Positions 17,328 through 25,914 of a DNA stretch of 34,002 nucleotides are shown here, one piece after another (position 1 is the stretch's first letter; each line of letters opens with the position of its first letter). This DNA comes from Methylomonas sp. GTDB taxonomy: Bacteria; Pseudomonadota; Gammaproteobacteria; Methylococcales; Methylomonadaceae. The DNA is taken from contig JALXCS010000380.1 in NCBI GenBank assembly GCA_026990815.1, positions 1-34,002 of the forward strand, written 5' to 3'. The position numbers were made by a program, and so were the translations under genes. A model generated the notes under the pieces. It did not search any database, had not been told where the DNA came from, and was given only the letters and a program-made list of their open reading frames with translations.

Positions 17328-17986
17328 AATTCAACCTCCGCTGGGACAATCACTTTTGGATTATGATGTTCGGTTAATTTTGGTAATTTCACATTGGTAA
17401 CTTGCCAACCTTTATGTATCAAAGCACCAGTGAATGGCGGCTCGCCGATGATGTTACCAATCAAACGCACAGCTGAGGCATCAAAGCCCTTGTTCAAGGT
17501 GATTTTATTGCCTTCCTGTTCGTTACGGATAGGTTGTAAATCAAAGTGTTCATTAATTACTTTACGGCAACCGTCATGGACAACGCGTGCGGCGGCACCC
17601 ACTTCACTATCGCTGTAATTTGAAACGTCTTCTTTAACAAAATCGATGAAGCGTGCTTGTTTTTGTAATAGACCCAACAATTGCAATGCAGAATCCGTTG
17701 TTGATTCCTTCAGGACAACTGGCTCTGGCGCCGGAGCTGGAACTTCTACTTCAACGATCTTCTCGACTTCAACAATTTTTTCAATAATTTTGGGTTCAGG
17801 TTCAACAACGGGTGTTGCCGTAATTAATGCTTGTTGTCTGGATCTTCGTGAAGCTCCTGCTAGCATGGCCAATAGTAAAATAATCAGCAGTAACGCTAGT
17901 GCAAAAATAATGCCTGCCATAACTGCATGATATAAATCAAAAGTAGTCGGAACCAGGGATAAATCGATATTATAATGGGTATTCAT
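17324..17986 (-). CDS. DUF2760 membrane-anchored protein
   Basis: Matches DUF2760, a family of unknown function that accompanies paired Hsp70 genes. One transmembrane helix lies at about residues 20-45. It is followed by a low-complexity linker (repeats of EKIVEVEKIVEVEVPAPAPEP near 66-86). The conserved C-terminal domain (about 95-220) contains ALQLLGLLQKQARFIDFVKED and FDASAVRLIGNIIGEPPF. The topology suggests that the soluble domain faces the cytoplasm and could dock the Hsp70s at the membrane; this is inference. A CAGGA ribosome site precedes the ATG. It is coupled by a 4-base overlap to the first Hsp70 gene. Confidence 0.88.
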   Translation of the reverse strand: MNTHYNIDLSLVPTTFDLYHAVMAGIIFALALLLIILLLAMLAGASRRSRQQALITATPVVEPEPKIIEKIVEVEKIVEVEVPAPAPEPVVLKESTTDSALQLLGLLQKQARFIDFVKEDVSNYSDSEVGAAARVVHDGCRKVINEHFDLQPIRNEQEGNKITLNKGFDASAVRLIGNIIGEPPFTGALIHKGWQVTNVKLPKLTEHHNPKVIVPAEVEL

Positions 17987-18007
17987 TGGCTATCCTGTTG
18001 TTAATTA

Positions 18008-18379
18008 TTATTTTCTTGATGCAGCGATCAGCATCAGTTCTTTCAGTAACTTACGCGCCGTTTTAGTTCGGGTCATTTTCATATAGCGATCGGCGCTTTT
18101 CGCTGGCACTTTTTCCTTAATAAAAGTTTCACGGACATTAACCAGAGATTTTTCGCATTCTTTTAAAATTTCATCTGCCAGCTTTCTAGAATCCATCTCC
18201 ACTTTTATGCGTTTTTTAACTCCATTGGTTATACAAGTCATATATTCGTATTTCGATTTCTGGATATTGGCAATGGTTGAATCTGACAGCGTTGAAGCTT
18301 GCCATTCCTCGCTTGATTTATCTGCAGCCAAAGCCTGCAAGGAAACAGCAAAAAAAATCAGTAACAGATACTTTCTCAT
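18008..18379 (-). CDS. Small exported protein heading the DUF2760/Hsp70 operon
   Basis: No family recognised. Residues 1-18 (MRKYLLLIFFAVSLQALA) form a signal peptide. The mature 105 residues are basic and helical, with two cysteines (near 49 and 74) and a Lys/Arg-rich C-terminus that includes MTRTKTARKLLKELMLIAASRK in two pieces. A GGAGAG ribosome site lies five bases before the ATG. The next gene (DUF2760) starts 21 bp beyond its stop, so it is almost certainly the first gene of that operon. Probably periplasmic; whether it works with the Hsp70s across the membrane is unknown. Confidence 0.7.
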   Translation of the reverse strand: MRKYLLLIFFAVSLQALAADKSSEEWQASTLSDSTIANIQKSKYEYMTCITNGVKKRIKVEMDSRKLADEILKECEKSLVNVRETFIKEKVPAKSADRYMKMTRTKTARKLLKELMLIAASRK

Positions 18380-18483
18380 AGAACTCTCCGGTGAGAACAG
18401 AAATAAACAGTAATTTTACGCGAACTGGCGATATTGAACAATAAACCCGACATTGGACAGAAAACCCGGCTTCCAACAATTTT

Positions 18484-19785
18484 TTAACATAAGTTTTTGT
18501 ATTTTTGTAAAAAAACCACAACCATCAAAAAACTCCTGATAATCATGAAACAGCTAAAAGCAAGCCATAAGCCATGATTTTGCAAGGACAAATTAAAATA
18601 ATAAACCGGTAAAAAGCAACCGAGCACAGAAATAATCATTGTGTCTCGCATTTGCTTTGACAAGGTTGCGCCAACAAAAATCCCGTCAAATAAAAAACTG
18701 GGGGAAGAAATTAGTGGCAATATCAACAACCAGGGAAGATACTCCAGGGCAGTATTTCTGATTGATTCAAGATTTGTCAGCAAATAAATAATTTCCTTGC
18801 CAAAAAACAAGTAAATTGCTGAAAAAACAATGGCTATTAGCAATGACCATAAACCAGTTGTTAGCACTGCCTGCTTAAGTAGTTGTTTATTTTTTCTGCC
18901 AATTGCTCTTCCACTCAGGACTTCTGCTGCATTGGCTAGGCCATCCAGGGTATAAGCCAGAAAAGTCTGAAAATGTAGCAGCACGGTGTTGGCTGCAAGA
19001 ATTATTTCACCAAACTGTGCACTTTGAGTGGTAAAAAAAGCAAACGCAAAAATCAGGCATAAAGTTCTGATAAATAAGTTTTGATTGACATAAAGCATGG
19101 CTTTTAATTTATTAAGCTGAAAAACCACTGACCAGACCGGCTTACGCATTAAATATTGTTTATTTCTCAATAATAGAGTGACAGCCAAAAACAACCCGAT
19201 ATATTCAGCACAAACCGACGCCAATGCGACTCCCTGAACGGCCCATTGAAACTTAACGACAAATAGTAAATCAAGGACGATATTGCTCAGGTTCGTGGTA
19301 ATAACAATGGCAAGAGGAGCTTTTACATTCTGCAAACCCAAAAGCCAGCCAGAAATAGCATACAAACTGAGTGTCGCAGGCGCACTCCAAATACGAATAT
19401 CAAAATATTGTAATCCTAGATTCTCAATTTCCGGACTACTTTGTATAACGAAAAAACCGAGTTGTCCGATAGGCTTTTGACAAAGCAAAATCACAAAACC
19501 GATAAGCAAGCTGATTAACATTGCCCGCCACAATATCGCAATAATTTCCGGCAGATTATTTTGACCAAATGCCTGTGCCGTCAATCCAGTGGTTCCCATG
19601 CGTAAAAAACCAAAGCCCCAAAAAAGAAAGTCAAAAATCATCCCGCCGATTGCCACTGCACCAAGATACAAGGGTGATGACAAATGCCCCATCATCGCAG
19701 TATCCACCAGACCCAACACTGGCGTGGAAATATTTGCAATAATCATGGGCAAGGCCAACTGCCAGACTTGTCTGTGATTAAACAT
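18484..19785 (-). CDS. MATE-family efflux transporter, DinF-like
   Basis: A multidrug/toxin extrusion (MATE) transporter driven by H+ or Na+, of the DinF branch. The family start ALPMIIANISTPVLGLVDTAM is near residues 11-31. It is followed by about 12 hydrophobic helices and the internally repeated halves expected of the family (second half from about 230, with ANTVLLHFQTFLAYTLDGLANAAE in two pieces near 260-283). The 433-aa length is normal. It is divergent from the spermidine-synthase-like gene across 76 bp. In other bacteria dinF sits next to lexA; here it does not, so SOS control is not supported. Substrate unknown. Confidence 0.88.
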   Translation of the reverse strand: MFNHRQVWQLALPMIIANISTPVLGLVDTAMMGHLSSPLYLGAVAIGGMIFDFLFWGFGFLRMGTTGLTAQAFGQNNLPEIIAILWRAMLISLLIGFVILLCQKPIGQLGFFVIQSSPEIENLGLQYFDIRIWSAPATLSLYAISGWLLGLQNVKAPLAIVITTNLSNIVLDLLFVVKFQWAVQGVALASVCAEYIGLFLAVTLLLRNKQYLMRKPVWSVVFQLNKLKAMLYVNQNLFIRTLCLIFAFAFFTTQSAQFGEIILAANTVLLHFQTFLAYTLDGLANAAEVLSGRAIGRKNKQLLKQAVLTTGLWSLLIAIVFSAIYLFFGKEIIYLLTNLESIRNTALEYLPWLLILPLISSPSFLFDGIFVGATLSKQMRDTMIISVLGCFLPVYYFNLSLQNHGLWLAFSCFMIIRSFLMVVVFLQKYKNLC

Positions 19786-19861
19786 CTATACTTTGCTAAT
19801 TTAGAAACGTAGAATTTTTAATTATTCGCCAATTCTCATCAAGGGAAATAGAATTTTACAT

Positions 19862-20662
19862 ATGTACAAATATAACGGTTTATTAGTCCACCAAAGCCAG
19901 GATGAACAAGGTATTCTGGAAATCATTGAAGAAAAAGGAGTTCGCTCCCTGCATTTTGGTTCCAGCCCAAAACAAAGCAGTATGCTGCTTGATGAACCGA
20001 ACCGCTTGTATTCACCTTATGCAAGAGCAATGATGGCCTGGCAGCTTTTCAAAGAAAAACCTGAAAAACTGTTAATGATTGGTCTTGGCGGTGGTATTCT
20101 AGCAAAATATTATTTGTACCATTTCCCGAAATGTCTTATTAAAGCGGTTGAGTATCGAAAAACTGTGGTCAAAATTGCAAGAAGTCATTTTGGATTACCA
20201 CTGGATCCCCGATTAAAAGTCATTATTGACGATGGTGGTCAATACATCCGCAAAAAATCCCGGCAACAGACTGATCTTCATGATCTTTTGATTATTGATG
20301 CCTTTGATCAGAAAGGCCTGGCTGAACCAGTCAAACAACAGGCATTTTTTGATGACTGCAAAAACTTGTTATCTGAGGATGGCATTTTGGTTGTCAACCT
20401 TTGGAGTACCGATAAATCCTTGTTCGAGGAAATTGCTTGGTATCTTGGAAGAAGTTTTAACTGGCGGGTGCTTTTTTTACCGGTCAGAAAAAGAGGAAAT
20501 ATTATTGGTTTTGCCTTTTCTGAAAACATGCCGCAAATAACCGTCAAGCAACTGAAGACCCGCGCTGCACAACTGGAAAATCAGTATCAAATTGAATTTC
20601 CCAAGTTTATTCGGGATTTTAAGAGACATAATCGGGAAATATTCAATCAAGCCATCCGTTAA
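19862..20662 (+). CDS. Spermidine-synthase-like SAM-fold protein
   Basis: A Rossmann-fold protein of the spermidine synthase (SpeE) superfamily, which uses decarboxylated SAM as aminopropyl donor or, in some members, SAM itself. The ligand loop MIGLGGGILAKY is at 72-83, the acidic residue after strand 2 is E97, and the catalytic-region Asp pair is D146/D149 in IIDAFDQKG. The canonical DPxGPA context is altered to DQKGLAEP. At 266 aa it is about 20 aa shorter than SpeE and its N-terminal beta-domain is abbreviated. No speD or other polyamine gene is nearby, so a different methyl- or aminopropyl-acceptor is plausible. It converges on the SNF2 gene with 9 bp between the stops. Confidence 0.75.
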   Translation: MYKYNGLLVHQSQDEQGILEIIEEKGVRSLHFGSSPKQSSMLLDEPNRLYSPYARAMMAWQLFKEKPEKLLMIGLGGGILAKYYLYHFPKCLIKAVEYRKTVVKIARSHFGLPLDPRLKVIIDDGGQYIRKKSRQQTDLHDLLIIDAFDQKGLAEPVKQQAFFDDCKNLLSEDGILVVNLWSTDKSLFEEIAWYLGRSFNWRVLFLPVRKRGNIIGFAFSENMPQITVKQLKTRAAQLENQYQIEFPKFIRDFKRHNREIFNQAIR

Positions 20663-20671
20663 TCGGCCTTA

Positions 20672-23600
20672 TCAATCAATTTCCTGTATCAGGTCAAGCA
20701 TATCCTCAACCGACATTTTGCCGCTGACATCGCCACCCTCGAGTAAGCTATTTGCCAGATCTCTCTTGTGTCTATGTAATTCAACAATTTTATCTTCGAT
20801 GGTGTCTTTGGCCACCAAACGATAAATTGTGACAGGTCTTTTTTGGCCAATGCGATGGGCGCGATCAGAAGCCTGATCTTCAACTGCAGGATTCCACCAG
20901 GGATCCATATGGACAACATAATCAGCCGCAGTCAAATTCAATCCGGCACCGCCCGCCTTCAGGCTGATTAAAAAAACATCACCTTCACCCGACTGAAATG
21001 TATTGACGGCTTTTTTACGGTTAGCCATGCTGGTCGAACCATCAAGATACTGGTATCGAATCCCTTTTTTATCCAGTAATTCCCTTATTAAAATCAAATG
21101 TGCGACAAACTGGCTGAACACCAATGCTTTGTGGCGATTGGCGATGAGTTCTTCAACCAGTTCTTCAAATGCCTGTATTTTTGAACTGGCAATATCGGTA
21201 TTTTCCATAACTAATTGCGGATGACAGCAAGCCCGTCGAAGCTTCATGATTTCTGCCAGAATCTGGAGTTGTTTTTGTCCTAAAGGAACGCCTTGTAACT
21301 CAGCTTCCAACATGGTTTCCTCGGCATTTTTTCTCAGCGCTTCATACAAGGTACGCTCTTCCTGGCTTAACTCAATATGCAAGGTTATTTCCGTACGTGG
21401 CGGCAATTCAGTCAGGACATCGCTTTTCAGTCTTCTTAGAATAAATGGTTGAATCAACTTTTTCAGGCGTTGCTGCGTTCCATAATCCTTCTGATTTTCA
21501 ATTTTTTGGGCAAAGCGTTCATTAAACTTCTTGATTGAACCCAGTAATCCCGGGTTGATAAAGTTGAACAGGTTCCACAATTCGCCCAGGTGGTTTTCAA
21601 TCGGTGTGCCAGTAGTGATTAATTTAAAATCACCTTTCAAAGCCATAGCTGCTTTTGATCTTTGCGTTTGTGGATTTTTAATCGCTTGCGCCTCATCAGC
21701 CACAATCGTGTGCCATTGTTTTTCAATCAGTTTTTCGGCTTCAGTCTGCAATAAACCATAACTGCAAACAATCACATCAAATGCACCTGCCTGATCAAGT
21801 GTTTGCTGTCGATCTCCCTTACCAAAATAATAGACATTCAAGGTGGGAGCAAAACGCTGTGCTTCTTCAATCCAGTTGTTGCAAACCGATGTTGGCGCTA
21901 AAATCAATGTCGGCCCCCGTTCTGCACGTGACAGAATTAATGCCAATGACTGAATGGTTTTTCCAAGCCCCATATCATCAGCCAGACAGGCGCCTGCGCC
22001 TAAATAGGCAAGTCTGGACATCCACTGGTAACCTTCCAATTGATAGTCCCTGAGTTCACCTTGCAAAGTCGAAGGCACTTTAGCTTCAAATTCATTTGCC
22101 TCAGCCAGTTTCTTTAATTGTTGCTGCCAATGTTTCCCAGCCTTGACATTCATGCCTTCGGTAATGTCTTCCAGCGCTTGGGAAGCCAATGGGTGAAAAC
22201 GAAACTCCTTTTCATGAAGTTCTCCGAGCCCTGTCAAATCATCCAGTCTTTGACGCAATTCCTGGGCCAGTGCAATAATCTGTCCATCTTCCAGTTTTAA
22301 AAATCTGCCTGATGAAGCGGCCAATAAACCCATCAGGTTTTGCATTTCCAAGACCTGCTCATCATCAATCTGAATTTCGCCTGAAACACTAAACCAGTCC
22401 CGTTCTTTTCGAACATTAAACTGAACACTGGAAAAACCGGTTTCTCTACTAATTTTAATGGCCTTGCCCTTTGGCCATTCCAGAACCACGAAATCACCCA
22501 ATGCCTGTAACTCAAGCAAGGCTTCCAGCGCCATTTCGGCATCATCCAGCTGCCATTTGGCATCGCTTGCATGATAAAGTGTCGGACAGTTTTCCAGAAC
22601 TTGATCCAGATATTGTCTTTCCAAATCAAAATCCCGGGTCGTTTGCAGCTGTTTGTCATTTATTTCAGCCAGCACAGTAGTTCCCCCTGCGCCCGGTTTA
22701 TAAACAGGACCACCATCAGCAAAAGGTTGCACGAAAACATCAATTAACAAACCCTCACCAACAGGTTGTAAATGAACATGCAACCGGCTGTCAGACTCTA
22801 CCCTCTCTGCCATACTGGTTTGACCGGCGATATCCGATTGCACGGTCAACTTTGAGGCAATGGCTGATATTGAATCCATTACCTGTTGCTTGGCTTTTTT
22901 AGGCACCAGCAAACCTTTTGGCCCCAATATTTCAGCTACCTGCCGATGTTCCGGCTCAACCGGATAGACAATTAAGTCATGGCTGGCCATCTTTTCTACA
23001 ACAACTTCATGAATGCCTGGATAAGGAAGCAATGCAATCAGCAGTTTGTCCTGCTGTTCGGATACAGAAAGCTGAATCTGTCCTTTGGAAAGATTAACCG
23101 GTGTATCAAATTGCGATGAATTCTCCCAGAAAATCAATGGATGACCGATTGCCTCAATAATGCCTTGCCGGCTGACCTGATAAATTTCACGGGCACGATA
23201 GCCATAAAAGTCATATTCGTACTTCATTTCGATACAGCGGCAAATGTTGCGATCCTGAACGGTCAAATAGGCAAAATCGTCAATTTCGTGATGTAACCGT
23301 TTGAGAGCTACATTTCGTCCTTTGGTCCATCGGCCATTTTTACCCAGGCGCTGCTCTTTGGGAGTCAAAGTAATTTCATGGTCATCAATATCAATCGTCC
23401 AGATTAACCGGAAGTTTTGCTGTTCTGCCTGCTTTTTTTGTGCCGCCTGTTCTTGATTGCCAATACGGGTCAAAGCATCCAGTGCGCGTTGCCAATTTTC
23501 AACGCGGGGTAATAAATCAAGAATATTGATAAAAGATGAGTCAGCATACTGTTCGGCCAGTTTTTTTACTTCCGGATTAGCAGCTTCCAATCGCTCCAGA

Positions 23601-24826
23601 AGATTCGAGCAAACAGCGGCATACCAGAAATATTGATGCTGCTCTGCCTGTACGCAGCGTTTGTTCAAATCGTCAATAAAGTTATACGGACCATTACTAA
23701 TAAGATTCAGCTCATCCAGCCAATAAAGCAATAGCAGGTGCAATAGATGATCATAAGGATAATTAGTCCCCGAATACAATAAATGATTATCTGGATCTGA
23801 TGCTTTGGTTTTAGCTTCATAAACATCCAGCCCAATCAGTAACCTCTGTTCTATAATCCCAAACAGGGAATGCTTGCCATTATGCTTGATTGAAATCTTT
23901 AACTGTTTCCTGAAGGTACTCAGGTTTTCAGGTTTTTGGCCATAAAGAAACGATAACTTCAAGAAATGACCTAGAATACCTGGAACATCTACATTACGTT
24001 TTTTTGTTTGTTTTCTGATCAGTTTCAAGACTGTGTCGTAAATCAAACAGGCTTCTTCATAATGGCCTTGCATAAACTTGAGTGCAGCCAAAAGAATAAG
24101 CCCTGGCTCCGAGTCATCATCTTTAAGCAAATCGTCAAGACCATCCAGATCGCCACGAATTAAATGCAGTTCAATGGATTTATAAAAAAATCTTCTAGGT
24201 ACCTTCTCCTTGTTTTCAACAAGTTCATTCATTAATCGGTATTGAAAACTACACTTACCCAAGTCCAGGTTCATGGCAAACTGATATCGCTGTAACAAAG
24301 TCATGGCAATACCGATGGGTAACGAGTCGAACCATTCCCGGTCAAATTGCTGAAAAACAATATCGTCTAAAGACTGAACAATTTTTTCTGAATAATAGCG
24401 CTCAAATTCTTCAAAATAATTTAAAAATTGTTGCTCTTTCCCTAGATACAGATAAATACGCCATACTTTAATATGATGCAAATAAACAATATGATGGCTT
24501 GTCCCCACACTTTCCTTTATTGCATAAGGTGCCAGTTTATTAAAAAATTCAGGTCTGGCAGCAGCCTTGCGGGTTAAAATCTCAGAAATTTCTAAAGAAC
24601 AGCGCCAGCCAGCGCTGGTGACCTCAATCAAGCCCATTTCTTCCAATTTGGTTCGTAAAGGCTTTGCGACAATATTAGCAATCGCAATAGGAACACACCC
24701 GGATATCTTGAGTAAATTTTGGAATCGGTTTTGTCCTATTGGGGCATAAATAACCGACAAAGCTAAAAGAATGTCCTGTTCACCAATAGAAAGAGCTTCA
24801 TAGCGATCCAGTAATTTTTTTTTCAT
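20672..24826 (-). CDS. Large SNF2-family helicase/translocase
   Basis: A Swi2/Snf2-family DNA-dependent ATPase, resembling a large conserved gammaproteobacterial protein of unknown role. The motor occupies the last third. The Walker A region DDMGLGKTIQS is near residue 950, and the Walker B DEAQ near 1043. LKAGGAGLNLTAADYV and the motif VI region SDRAHRIGQKRPV are near 1290-1330. The first 900 residues show no domain I can name. They include a helical part and a beta-rich middle, and I see no SWIM zinc motif. The ATG at 24826 is preferred over a TTG one codon earlier. Total about 1384 aa. It may remodel protein-DNA complexes; chromatin-style substrates are not implied. Confidence 0.9.
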   Translation of the reverse strand: MKKKLLDRYEALSIGEQDILLALSVIYAPIGQNRFQNLLKISGCVPIAIANIVAKPLRTKLEEMGLIEVTSAGWRCSLEISEILTRKAAARPEFFNKLAPYAIKESVGTSHHIVYLHHIKVWRIYLYLGKEQQFLNYFEEFERYYSEKIVQSLDDIVFQQFDREWFDSLPIGIAMTLLQRYQFAMNLDLGKCSFQYRLMNELVENKEKVPRRFFYKSIELHLIRGDLDGLDDLLKDDDSEPGLILLAALKFMQGHYEEACLIYDTVLKLIRKQTKKRNVDVPGILGHFLKLSFLYGQKPENLSTFRKQLKISIKHNGKHSLFGIIEQRLLIGLDVYEAKTKASDPDNHLLYSGTNYPYDHLLHLLLLYWLDELNLISNGPYNFIDDLNKRCVQAEQHQYFWYAAVCSNLLERLEAANPEVKKLAEQYADSSFINILDLLPRVENWQRALDALTRIGNQEQAAQKKQAEQQNFRLIWTIDIDDHEITLTPKEQRLGKNGRWTKGRNVALKRLHHEIDDFAYLTVQDRNICRCIEMKYEYDFYGYRAREIYQVSRQGIIEAIGHPLIFWENSSQFDTPVNLSKGQIQLSVSEQQDKLLIALLPYPGIHEVVVEKMASHDLIVYPVEPEHRQVAEILGPKGLLVPKKAKQQVMDSISAIASKLTVQSDIAGQTSMAERVESDSRLHVHLQPVGEGLLIDVFVQPFADGGPVYKPGAGGTTVLAEINDKQLQTTRDFDLERQYLDQVLENCPTLYHASDAKWQLDDAEMALEALLELQALGDFVVLEWPKGKAIKISRETGFSSVQFNVRKERDWFSVSGEIQIDDEQVLEMQNLMGLLAASSGRFLKLEDGQIIALAQELRQRLDDLTGLGELHEKEFRFHPLASQALEDITEGMNVKAGKHWQQQLKKLAEANEFEAKVPSTLQGELRDYQLEGYQWMSRLAYLGAGACLADDMGLGKTIQSLALILSRAERGPTLILAPTSVCNNWIEEAQRFAPTLNVYYFGKGDRQQTLDQAGAFDVIVCSYGLLQTEAEKLIEKQWHTIVADEAQAIKNPQTQRSKAAMALKGDFKLITTGTPIENHLGELWNLFNFINPGLLGSIKKFNERFAQKIENQKDYGTQQRLKKLIQPFILRRLKSDVLTELPPRTEITLHIELSQEERTLYEALRKNAEETMLEAELQGVPLGQKQLQILAEIMKLRRACCHPQLVMENTDIASSKIQAFEELVEELIANRHKALVFSQFVAHLILIRELLDKKGIRYQYLDGSTSMANRKKAVNTFQSGEGDVFLISLKAGGAGLNLTAADYVVHMDPWWNPAVEDQASDRAHRIGQKRPVTIYRLVAKDTIEDKIVELHRHKRDLANSLLEGGDVSGKMSVEDMLDLIQEID

Positions 24827-25104
24827 CAATACAATAACAAAAAAGGACTGTTTTTATTTTAACTGTAATTGCACATATGAGTTGAATCTAAGATTATGTA
24901 CGGAACTTTTATTGTTCAAATAAAAGATTATCTCATATTCCCAACAGGCGTACTTTAAGTATCCGAAACCCGGTACCAAATTATTACCCGTAATGGATTT
25001 GAGAGAAGCAACCTGGGCTACTTTTACCGTTCTGAAAAACCCAATGATCTTTTCGGGGGAAAATTACACAGATTTTTTTGGAGGCAGCCGGTTAGAGTTA
25101 ATTA

Positions 25105-25650
25105 TCATTCATATAGGCAATCATCCAGACTGGGTAATTTTGCCAATTCAGATTGGTAATAACTCCAGGCCTCATCGTATATAGAAACTCCTTTAGCTGA
25201 TAAAAGTTTCATATGATTATTATGTGTCACTTGAAAAGCTTTATCAAAGTCTGCGTTCAGAAAATTTCTGGTCAAAAGCTTACATAAATTATAGGTATCG
25301 GAATAGGCTGTGAGATTGCCATTTGCACATTGACTGATTTTCTCTGACATCAACCTCACTATGGAAATCACAAAGCCATCGTGCTGCCAGTTCAGGGTAT
25401 TTTCCGGGACATCGTTTCCGGAAACCGCTATAGCCCCTAAAGCTACATAGGATAAATTCACAAAGCCAGAAAGGATTTCGGTCATTTCTCCTGATTTTAT
25501 AGCATAAAACAACAAACCTCCCGCATCCATCAACATGGCTTGGTGTTGAATACATTCCATATCTGAAACATGGCCCTGTTCGCCAAATTTTGCCTGTTTG
25601 AAAGAACAAGCTTCATGATGTTCTCTAACTAATTGCAAATGTTTATTCAT
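25105..25650 (-). CDS. Divergent MazG/HisE-like (all-alpha NTP pyrophosphatase fold) protein
   Basis: A tentative assignment. The opening LQLVREHHEA (residues 5-14) resembles the FHEAF start of phosphoribosyl-ATP-pyrophosphohydrolase-like proteins. The stretch ILSGFVNLSYVALGAIAVSG (about 58-77) resembles their second metal-helix pattern (LADLLYVxxGTA). FDKAFQVTHNNHMKLL (about 135-150) resembles their VHRSNMSKL ending. The usual acidic EExxE helix is replaced by MLMDAGGLLFYA near 39-50, and the later Asp is Asn, so metal-dependent pyrophosphatase activity is doubtful. A 60-residue insert separates the middle and end blocks. It is monocistronic; a TTTGTGATTTAAG region lies downstream of the plus-strand promoter side. 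AAAGGAG lies about nine bases before the ATG and supports the start. Confidence 0.6.
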   Translation of the reverse strand: MNKHLQLVREHHEACSFKQAKFGEQGHVSDMECIQHQAMLMDAGGLLFYAIKSGEMTEILSGFVNLSYVALGAIAVSGNDVPENTLNWQHDGFVISIVRLMSEKISQCANGNLTAYSDTYNLCKLLTRNFLNADFDKAFQVTHNNHMKLLSAKGVSIYDEAWSYYQSELAKLPSLDDCLYE

Positions 25651-25779
25651 GGTTTTGCTCCTTTGTGATTTAAGAAAAACGATTCTACTGTCGATGGAGC
25701 AGTTTCAAAATGATTTGACTTGTAAACTTTTCATGCCCCTAACTAATTGTTTTTATTTATGAACGATTGCAATCCAAAA

Positions 25780-25796
25780 TGGAGTGCCTCACTCCA
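25780..25796 (-). terminator. Perfect hairpin overlapping the end of the 41-codon gene
   Basis: Seen: TGGAGTG (25780-25786) and CACTCCA (25790-25796) with a 3-base loop, followed on the minus strand by TTTTGG. The TGA stop of the small gene lies in the stem-loop. The compact stem and short T-run suggest a weak intrinsic terminator, and its exact position at the end of the frame supports that frame being real. Confidence 0.5.
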
Positions 25797-25914
25797 CAAT
25801 AAACAGCTTGTTATCAAAAGCTCGTGATAAAATCTCCCCAGAACTTTCGTTCAAATCTTTGTACATGACAAAAAACTCACCATCTTGGAAGTTAAAGAGA
25901 TAAGAAATTGACAT
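25789..25914 (-). CDS. 41-residue small protein or gene remnant
   Basis: I do not recognise a family. The frame runs from the ATG at 25912-25914 to the TGA at 25789-25791. It translates to a protein-like sequence beginning MSISYLFNFQDGEFF and ending FDNKLFIVE. The same frame stays open for about 15 codons upstream of the ATG. The ribosome site is weak (GAAAG, seven bases ahead). The end coincides with a hairpin. A 12-codon frame with a better ribosome site (GGAG) lies just upstream at 25950-25988 in another phase. Either this is a real small gene with a leader peptide, or the 3' end of a longer gene broken by a frameshift. Confidence 0.45.
   Translation of the reverse strand: MSISYLFNFQDGEFFVMYKDLNESSGEILSRAFDNKLFIVE

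Noticed and set aside
18484..19785. SOS-controlled dinF
   Set aside because: No lexA neighbour and no LexA-box-like palindrome that I could see in the 76-bp upstream gap.
24993..25184. 63-codon plus-strand frame beginning MDLREATWAT
   Set aside because: No ribosome site, runs antisense into the MazG/HisE-like gene, and the translation shows no recognisable pattern.
20672..25650. SNF2 helicase plus MazG-like protein as a defence island
   Set aside because: No nuclease, protease, toxin or mobile-element gene accompanies them, they are separately transcribed, and the surrounding genes are chromosomal housekeeping.
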